Assembly (NCBI GenBank): GCA_033558025.1 | Contig: JAUCEF010000016.1 | Coordinates: forward strand, 744,001-808,000 | Direction of reading: 5' to 3' | Length of the DNA: 64,000 nucleotides | Origin: Phytophthora sp. 'mugwort' | Taxonomy: Eukaryota; Oomycota; Peronosporomycetes; Peronosporales; Peronosporaceae | Part shown: one piece after another, positions 54,095 to 61,589 of the stretch | Layout: each line of letters opens with the position of its first letter | Position numbering within the stretch: the first letter of the stretch is position 1 | Translations under genes and position numbers: made by a program | Notes under the pieces: model-generated | The model's input: the letters and a program-made list of their open reading frames with translations, nothing else | Told to the model about the DNA's origin: nothing | Database searches by the model: none

Positions 54095-56574
54095 TTGCTG
54101 GGCCGCTACATTTCTCCAGAGGAAGGTTCCAACCGGCTATTCGGGCATCCAACGCAGGGGTCTACGCACTCTATGGTCATCCTCCCGATTCACATGGAAG
54201 CTTTGAATATGGTTGCATATCGCGACCACGCAACTACTGCGCAGCTTCGCAACCTGGTCTACAGGGGTAGCAAAACTAAGCTAACGGAGTTTTTCAACCT
54301 CTGCGAGCGTTACCCGGAGGGAACCGTGGATCTACTTTACAAGGATGTCCCAACCAAATACAGGTGGAAGAACAATTCCTGGGTGCCGTACGAGAAATAT
54401 GTTGCTTCGCTCGGGCGCATAGGTCATGTATCACCCCAAGACCCGGAACGATTCTATCTCCGACTGCTGCTGTCCAATCGGCGATCCCCAAAGTCGTTTC
54501 GAGATCTCCGCATGGTGGAAGATACTACATACTCTACATTTCGAAAGGCTGCTTTTGTTTTGGGTATCTCGAAGACGATCAAGAATGGTTCGACTGTCTT
54601 TGGAGGCTGCTGTGGTCAAGATGCCCTACCAACTAAGGCAGTTATTCGGAATTATATTAGTGTACTCGATGCCTCCTCGCGGTCGGCCGCTCTGGGATAA
54701 ATTCAAAGATCACATGTCTGAAGACTACCAGAAGCGATTGCGGAAAGGGACGCTGATAATCACATCGAACGGACGGAAGCGGTTCGTCTGAGAATGGCCG
54801 AGTAAGACTTAAACTTCTTGGCACAATACCTGGCCTCCAACGGGAGGAAGAGTCTATCGAACTACGAACTCCCAGAGCTTGACATGTCCGACGACGTAGC
54901 TGCGGAAATCGAAGAACAAGATCTTGCATCTATAGTCCAGCAAGAACTTGATGCGTACCCTCAGACCGAACTGGAGCATGTTGCGGAACAAGTCGATCGG
55001 TTGAACGACAACAGAGGGACATTTTTGACCAAGTCATGCATGCCATAAGCCATCCAGTGGAAGGAGAGAAAATATTTTCCTGGACGGTCCAGGTGGGACG
55101 GGGAAGTCATTTCTGTTGGAGCAGCTACTTGCACACGTTCGTAGGTAGCGGAAGATTGCTATCGAAGTGGCTTCAAGTGGATGCGGCAACCCTGTTGACA
55201 GGCGGACACACGGTACACTCAACGTTCCGTTTCCGCTCAAGCTGACGGAATTTTCGACCTGCTGCCTGTCCTGGCAAAGCCAGAAGGCGGAGTTATTTGC
55301 AACGCGAGCTAGATTATATGGGATGAAGCGCCGATGATGAATCGAGCTTGCTTTGAGGCAGTGGACAGGACTTTTCTGGATATTATGAAGAACGAATTGG
55401 AGCCGTTCGGAGGAAAAGTGATGGTGTTCAGCGGCGATCACCGACAAATTCTACCAGTGCTCAAGAATGCTACCCATGCGGAAATGATTAACGCTTACTT
55501 TAAGAGTTCGCCCCTGTAGAGCCACTTGCGCAAGTACATTTGACTGAGAATATGCGTGTGCGGACGGCCTCAGACCCTGGTACCGCTGCAGAGTTGGCAG
55601 AGTTTTCCGAGTTTTTCTTCAGATCAGTGAGAGTCGTTACCCCGTCAACGAGGATTTTAGTGAAAACGACATATGTCTTCCTCGAGACATGTGCGTGTTT
55701 CCGGAGCTTCGGGCCCGTAGATCCGCGACCGACGCAGAAACCAAAGACGAAGAGGACCTGGAACCAGCCCCAAACTTTAACCTTCTCCCGGACGACGGAG
55801 TCCACGCGTCCGACTTCGACGATCCCGAAAATGACCGACGGGCTCGCAATATCAACGCACGGATTAATGTCGTGTACCCAGGTGTTGAACGTGAAGACTT
55901 ACCAGATGAGTACTTTGTTGAGCGCGCCATGCTGGCGCCAACCAACGCAAGTGTTCAACGTATCAACGATATGGTTGCTGAGCGGCTCACATGAGAAACA
56001 AAAGAGTATCTATCGACTGACAGTCTCGAAGGAGTCGCGGACCCCAGCATGTTTGAGCAGTTTTTGAATTCACTCAACTTCTCAGGGGTCCCACCGCACC
56101 GAATTGTTTTGAAGATTGGAACGCCCATCATCACGATTCGCAACCTGAACGGCGACGCAGGACTGGTGCAATGGAACGCGACTACGTGTGGTGTCATTGC
56201 GTCAGCGAAGCATTGAAGCAACTGTGATGTCAGGACCGTCCAAGGGTAAGACGGTGTTCATCCCTAGGATCATCTTCTACACCGAGGACGATGACAAAGA
56301 GTTTCCGTTTCAAGCTAAGGCGAAAGCAGTTTCCCGTGGTACCAGCATTTGCCATGACACTCAACAAGGCCCAAGGTCAGTCGATTCACCACGTCGGAAT
56401 CTACTTGGAAACATCGGTTTTTTGCCCACGGATAGCTATATGTGGCGCTTTCAAGGGTGACTTCAAGGAAAGCGATTAATATTGCCGTTGACCCGGAAGC
56501 CATAGACGAGGATGGAAAGGTGCACACCAAGAACATCGTGTACAGAGAGATTTTTGAAGAGAATGGCATGTAGG
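54095..56574 (+). pseudogene. Helitron Pif1-like helicase, degenerate
   Basis: Frames in order on the plus strand give the helicase half of a Helitron protein. 54095-54700 has GRYISPEEGSNRLFG, LYKDVPTKYRWKN and SPQDPERFYLRLLL. 54818-55240 has a ruined Walker A region (TVQVGRGSHF in place of a G-GTGKT loop) and AATLLTGGHTVHSTF. 55330-55500 has DEAPMMNR, DRTFLDIMKNELEPFGGKVM and SGDHRQILPVL. 55540 onward has LTENMRVRT. 55930 has MLAPTNASVQRINDMV. 56110-56150 has GTPIITIRNLNGDAG. 56310-56380 has FPVVPAFAMTLNKAQGQSIH. The end is NIVYREIFEENGM. At least five frame changes inactivate it. The Rep domain that should precede it is missing. Confidence 0.85.
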
Positions 56575-56639
56575 CAGCAAATAATACATTTCAAGTTCAG
56601 ATTGTCAGTGAGTGATATTTAGTGATATAGTGAGTGAGT

Positions 56640-57264
56640 GACCTCATTCAGTGTCATAGTACCAACGCCCCGGAGCGCAGCGGAGGGGGCCCAACCCTTT
56701 CTACTGAGACTAACCACTGCCCACGCGCCTGCGGGGCGGGCGCCCAGAACGCTAGTATCTAAAGTACTGTACTACAGAAGCAGTTTTATGATGTACGTAC
56801 TGCAATACTTTTACGATTAGAGGACTCGAAGATTCATCGATATCTAATTCCCATCAATCAGAATGTCCCGTCCGTCCGTCCGTCTGTAAGTCCGTCACAC
56901 CCGTAACGGTTATTTCGTCTTGCGATTGGTCAAAATTTGCCGCCGAGCGCAGCGGAGGCGGCCTCCCATTGGCTGACACTGCGTTTTTACTGCCAAGCGA
57001 AGCGAAGGCGGCGCCGCCCTTAACCTTTTCGTGTATAACGGGACCGGAGGGCTGCCCTTCCTACCGAAGCCAAAGGCGTTGGTAGCTTACTCAGTATCCT
57101 AACGCGGCGAGTAGTGCAGCGAGCCTCTGCGAGCGGAGTGGAGGCGCTACTACCGGAGTGAAGCGTAGGTAGCTTTTCTCAGTAGTGGAGCGAGCTGCTG
57201 AGCGAGCGAAACAGGCATCATCCAAACTTTCATTACCGCCCGCAAGCGGGCGGCGCTCGGCTAG
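56640..57264 (+). mobile_element. Helitron 3' non-coding tail and terminus (copy 1)
   Basis: Starting 65 bases after the helicase stop, this DNA is studded with imperfect palindromes of the type CCGAGCGCAGCGGAGGCGG (56669, 56940, 56990, 57120, 57155). It also has a CCGTCCGTCCGTC run at 56870. It ends with the hairpin GCCCGCAAGCGGGC (57238-57251), GGCGCTCGG and CTAG at 57261-57264, then T. This matches the Helitron rule of a short GC-rich hairpin about ten bases before CTRR with insertion before T. Confidence 0.75.
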
Positions 57265-57649
57265 TCCTACATCAATTCTAGTAACCTGTATGTGTGTCTG
57301 TCCGTCCGAATCCTGCCTGCCCGCCTGTACCTCCCTTTCGGCATGGCTTGGCTTTGCGTTTAGTACCGACACCAACCCACAAAATCGAATCCCACTATCT
57401 TTCCGACTCGGTAAACTATGCGTGAAATTGCAAAAGTAGCCATCGGTCTTAGTTAAAACCCCTTATCATTGGCCAAATTCATGTAATTTTTAATTGCTGC
57501 CGAGCGTAGCGAGGCGGCCTCTCATTGGCTCAAACTGTCTACTGCTGCCGAGCGAAGCGTAGGTGGCTATTCTCAGTAGTGAAGCGAGCTCTTGGGTTGG
57601 GACTCAACAAGCACACACACTGCCTGCAAAGCGGGCGGCGCTCGGCTAG
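57265..57649 (+). mobile_element. Second Helitron tail copy, non-autonomous
   Basis: Directly after the first terminus, a second copy starts within about 25 bases (TGTGTGTCTGTCCGTCCG near 57291). It repeats GCCGAGCGTAGCGAGG-type motifs at 57500 and 57545, and ends with CCTGCAAAGCGGG hairpin, CGGCGCTCGG and CTAG at 57646-57649, then T. The 21 bases at 57246-57266 and 57631-57651 are identical, 385 bases apart. Confidence 0.65.
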
Positions 57650-58668
57650 TCGGTACACAAAGAATGGGCATATTACGCTACTATTTTTACGAATACTAAC
57701 TGGTCTTGTACCTGGAATGTATGTAGTAAGTTCTGCTTCATGATTTTTTCGGATCCCCAGCCGCGCTAGCGTATCTATGATACGAATCGTTCAAAGTGCT
57801 AATAACTTATTGTGTTTTGCAATGCGTTTGTCGTTTTCACTTGGCGCTGTGCCACAGCCTGGTGGATTTATAATATCTGGAGCTCGATATAAATAACTAT
57901 AGTGAAAAAGACAGTGCAATTCGACTAGATTATATATCACAAGCCCTGATTTAGATTCCGATTTATTCTATCTGCCGTCCAATTGGGATATTGATATATC
58001 CACCGGATATCGGTACCAAAATGTAGAGAATCCGGTATAAAAGGTAGCTTATTCGGTACCCAAATTGGTTGTTTATCCTTTATCCAATCGCTAGGGTTAG
58101 GCCATACAGGAGGGGCGAAAAAAACACTCGCCTGGCAAACCGAACAGATCCGTGTGCGGCCTAAAACTAGCGATATTATTTTGTGATGGCCAGAAGTTTG
58201 CCACGTTCATCACCCTGTGACCAAATAAATGCTGTGATGGATGCCAAATTCGATAAATATAATTGCAGTATCTACGCTCTGCTCGCATTCGAGATGTTTT
58301 GCAGCTCAAAAGATGTCGGCGAGCTGAGCAAGAAGACTCTGCAATACCTGTGTTATCGCTATCTGCTTATGTGCCTATAAGCAAATAATAGATGTCACGT
58401 TTGAAATGGTGTCGGTCGCACTTGCCTCACAATAACGCGTTCCATTGAAATTTGTATGCAATCAATTGAAAGAAGTTTTTACAGTTAACGAACACGTTTC
58501 GTGGCAGCAGACATTAAAAACATTCTGCCACCGGATGTACCCATCCCACCACCGTTCTTTTGATGAAGACAACTGCCGATGCAGCGTCGATCTCACACCG
58601 ACGAGCGCGGCCTGCTCCCGACTCTCGCTCGCAGCGCTCGCCTCTCGCCCTTCAGCAGTCCACACGCC
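57650..58668. other. Intergenic region upstream of the first GT71 gene
   Basis: AT-rich and without a recognisable gene. The promoter of the gene at 58669 should lie in the last 200 bases. Short echoes such as CGGTACC/CCGGTAT at 58010-58060 are not a clear repeat. Confidence 0.4.
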
Positions 58669-60180
58669 ATGCACCGCCGGGTCTCACGCCCTATTCTGCT
58701 TCTGCTGGTGCTTGGCGGCCTGGGGCTGCTCGTGGTCACCGCCAATTTCGTCTTCACCTGGCGTGCCACGTCCGTCGCCCGCGCCCGCGCCGAGGAGCAC
58801 CTCGCGAGTCTGCGGGAGAACCCTGGGGGCACTAATACGAGGGGAAACAATGGACAAAACGCCTTCGATGACCGGAACGGAGACGGTGGACAGAACCCGC
58901 AGCCGCAAGAAGAGCGTGACGAGTTCTCGGCAGATAACGTGCAGCTCATGGAGAAGCATCTCGTGTACACGATCCACCAGACAGCGCAGCGCACGACCGA
59001 GAAGCGCGGTATTGTGCTGCCAATGTTTGACGGCATTGCCGGACTAGGACTGTCACTCATCATGGAGCTAAGAGCTATGAGTGTGGATCTACCCATCGAA
59101 GTACCGCACTGTGGAGATCTCAAGGAGTCGCTGCAACGCACGGTGCTGAAAAAAGATGACATGGGCATCATCCGCTTCTATGATGTGTGTGAGCTGGCCT
59201 CAAAGACGGCGGGCACGCTGGATCCATCCCGGAAGGTTTTCTGTGAGACCTTACGCAACTGCCACCGCTCGTACCGGTCCTTTGACGTTAAATTACTGGC
59301 TGTGACGTACTCGCAATTCGAAGAGATTATGCTGCTGGACGCGGATACATTGTTCTTTGAGAGCCCCATGTCGCTTTGGGACATCGACAAGTACCGGAAC
59401 ACGGGCACACTGTTCTTCCATGACCGACTAAGCCAGGACGACATGTTCCTTGGCAACCGTATACGAGGCAACGCTGATGTGAGCAAGCTGAATCACTACA
59501 TCTCGAGGTTTGATGTGTCACCGTTCGCACCGTTGGGCAACATCGAACGACCGAAAGCTACGAGCAAGAACAAGATGCCCGTGGAGCTGAACAACTACTC
59601 ACCGAGCGAGCATCTGCTGACGAGCCACTCGTGGAATCATCGCGCGGGACACGAAATGGACTCGTCGTTGGTGTTGTGGAACAAGAAGCGGCAACCGCGT
59701 GCCACGGCGATCCTGGCCGCATTCGCAGCGCTCAATGGCATTGGCCGACCACCGTCATACGGAGACAAAGAGTTGTTCTTCATAGCGGCCGAGCTCGCGG
59801 AGACGCAGTACGCATTCTCCGATTTCGGTGTAGGCGGCGTAGGCTGGGACTTCCGCGACAATGGTCCGGGCAAATCGGTCGTCTGCGGCCACGCGTCGCA
59901 CTATTATCCGGTAAAACCGTCGGACGCCGATGCCGTGGCCAATACCAGCGTGCTGTACCTGAACAGCGACGCCATCCTCGAATACGACCCGAAGAAGAAG
60001 CCCGTGTACTACAGTCAGGCGCGGCTATACGAGGTGTACGCCGGCTCGTTCGTGGAGCGCAATCTGCCACAGGAATGTCCGTTCAACGTGACGGGAGTGC
60101 GCTTCTCCTCGGCGCAGGAGGACCGCATGCTGCTACGCAAGCGCTTCCACGAGATCGCCACGGCTTGGATGGAAGAGTAG
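58669..60180 (+). CDS. GT71 (MNN1-type) mannosyltransferase, type II membrane protein
   Basis: 503 residues, no intron. The start at 58669 (GCCATGC) gives a short basic cytoplasmic end, MHRRVSRP, then a signal-anchor helix (ILLLLVLGGLGLLVVTANFVF). An in-frame ATG at 58579 is open but would bury the anchor. After an Arg/Asn/Gly-rich stem, the catalytic domain begins near residue 105 (GIVLPMFDGIAGLGLSLIMEL). It carries EVPHCGDL, a Cys-containing FCETLRNCHRSY and the metal-binding DxD motif in EEIMLLDADTLFF (Asp224-Ala-Asp226), then TGTLFFHDR and MDSSLVLWNKKRQPR. Family members add alpha-1,3-mannose to glycans in the Golgi. The acceptor here is unknown. A related tandem gene follows at 61590 on the same strand, so the pair arose by duplication. 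Confidence 0.88.
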   Translation: MHRRVSRPILLLLVLGGLGLLVVTANFVFTWRATSVARARAEEHLASLRENPGGTNTRGNNGQNAFDDRNGDGGQNPQPQEERDEFSADNVQLMEKHLVYTIHQTAQRTTEKRGIVLPMFDGIAGLGLSLIMELRAMSVDLPIEVPHCGDLKESLQRTVLKKDDMGIIRFYDVCELASKTAGTLDPSRKVFCETLRNCHRSYRSFDVKLLAVTYSQFEEIMLLDADTLFFESPMSLWDIDKYRNTGTLFFHDRLSQDDMFLGNRIRGNADVSKLNHYISRFDVSPFAPLGNIERPKATSKNKMPVELNNYSPSEHLLTSHSWNHRAGHEMDSSLVLWNKKRQPRATAILAAFAALNGIGRPPSYGDKELFFIAAELAETQYAFSDFGVGGVGWDFRDNGPGKSVVCGHASHYYPVKPSDADAVANTSVLYLNSDAILEYDPKKKPVYYSQARLYEVYAGSFVERNLPQECPFNVTGVRFSSAQEDRMLLRKRFHEIATAWMEE

Positions 60181-61589
60181 GCGTTGCAATTGTAGCACTA
60201 GCTAGAACCTGTTCATTGCCCGCCGTCAGAGCGTAACGAATGCATGTTCATACCGTTTAAGCGGGTGGGTGCCTTGCTCTTGCTCTCGTGATCGAAATCG
60301 CAGCATCGCATAGCCACCAGTTCTGGCAGCAGATCTACGCAAGAATGCCGGTTCTGGCAGCAGACACCACTGCGTCTACATAATATATTATACGCCAGAA
60401 TTCTGGAAATGGGTCGGGAATACTGGGGACACCAGTGTTCCCAGTTTTAGGGTTGAAGTGCCAGTTGCATTACCGATGTCCTCCCTGTCTTGGGCTTTTC
60501 TTCGCAAAGGCAATCACCGCGCTCCTACGAGAAAGCGATTCTCTCACCGCCCCAGTACTAATACAATTGCTATAAAGCTCTGCGCTGGGCCCGCCCCGCA
60601 AGTACCACCGCGGGGATTCATATAGATGCGCAACTGGTCTTCCGTTGGTTGTTTATGGTACTCACCTCCTCCCAATGAGTATACTGTAAAGCTTTATGTG
60701 CAAACGAACACACACGGCGTGTTCCTGAAGGCTCTTCTATAACGTTTTCTGGTAGTCCTAAATATTACTTATTGACCGCATATTGAAGTACTGGCAGCTC
60801 GACAAGTTTAACTGGTTGGCTTAATGAGGGCCTTGGGTTCGAGCCCCACCCAGACTACGGCAACAGGGTCAGCCGCTCGCTTTTTGTTATCCATGAATAG
60901 ACGAGTTTGCGCTTCGAGTCTCTCGATTTTGAGCTCAACGTGCCAAAGCATTTGGCTACCGATTTCTTAGTGCAACAAATTTTGTTTCACTCAAATAACA
61001 CTCGACACTCTCCAGCTTCAGCCATAGTGTTGCATGTATGTATATCTGTTGGCTTCCTTCGCCCTTGCTCTGTCAGATGAGGTCGGCCTGGTGAGTTGGT
61101 CTTGGGCTTTATGCTTTGTGTTGACGGCTTCTTGACTGGCTGACTGGCTGAGAGCTCGTTCAAGCAGTTTGGTTAAATTACCGAATTGTGTCCGTATATG
61201 GCCAACGTCTGCTTGCACATAAATTTTACGGTACCGTGACACTATAAGTATTGCGGCCTGACGACACTGCACTTCCAGCAGCTCTGTAAGCACGAATCGA
61301 GGAATCAATGGCTCTATTTGTCAGAGTTGATAAACCTATCTAATTGCATCACTTTAGCATCGCTTTAAACGTCAAGTTTAGGTTGTTAATGTTATTTCAA
61401 AACTGGATAACCTCCGACGTCTTTCCTGGTTGCTTTTCCCGTATCTCGACAATGTTCATCCGGTTAAACCCATGATAGGGTGGAACCTGCCACGTCCTCA
61501 GCGCTGTCCATTCTGCATTCGAAGAGGAAACCGAGCAGTAGCCGCACTCAGAGCGACCAACACTCTCGAGCTCTGCCCCTCGCTTTGCC
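60181..61589. other. Spacer between the two GT71 genes
   Basis: It holds a SINE-like head at 60795-60870, a duplicated TTCTGGCAGCAGA (60321, 60352) and a GACTGGCT short repeat near 61134-61150. The frame at 61308-61018 (-) has no recognisable motif. The promoter of the second GT71 gene lies at the right end. Confidence 0.4.
60795..60870 (+). repeat. tRNA-like SINE head
   Basis: CAAGTTTAACTGGTTGG at 60803-60819 resembles an A box. GGGTTCGAGCCCC at 60835-60847 is a near-perfect B box with a pairing T arm (TGGGG/CCCCA-type). The spacing is too short and the acceptor stem is absent, so this is a SINE or tRNA relic, not an intact tRNA gene. Confidence 0.45.

Noticed and set aside
58579..58668. 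N-terminal extension of the first GT71 protein
   Set aside because: It would place 30 residues, many of them Arg and Ser, before the signal anchor; the ATG at 58669 gives the usual short cytoplasmic end.
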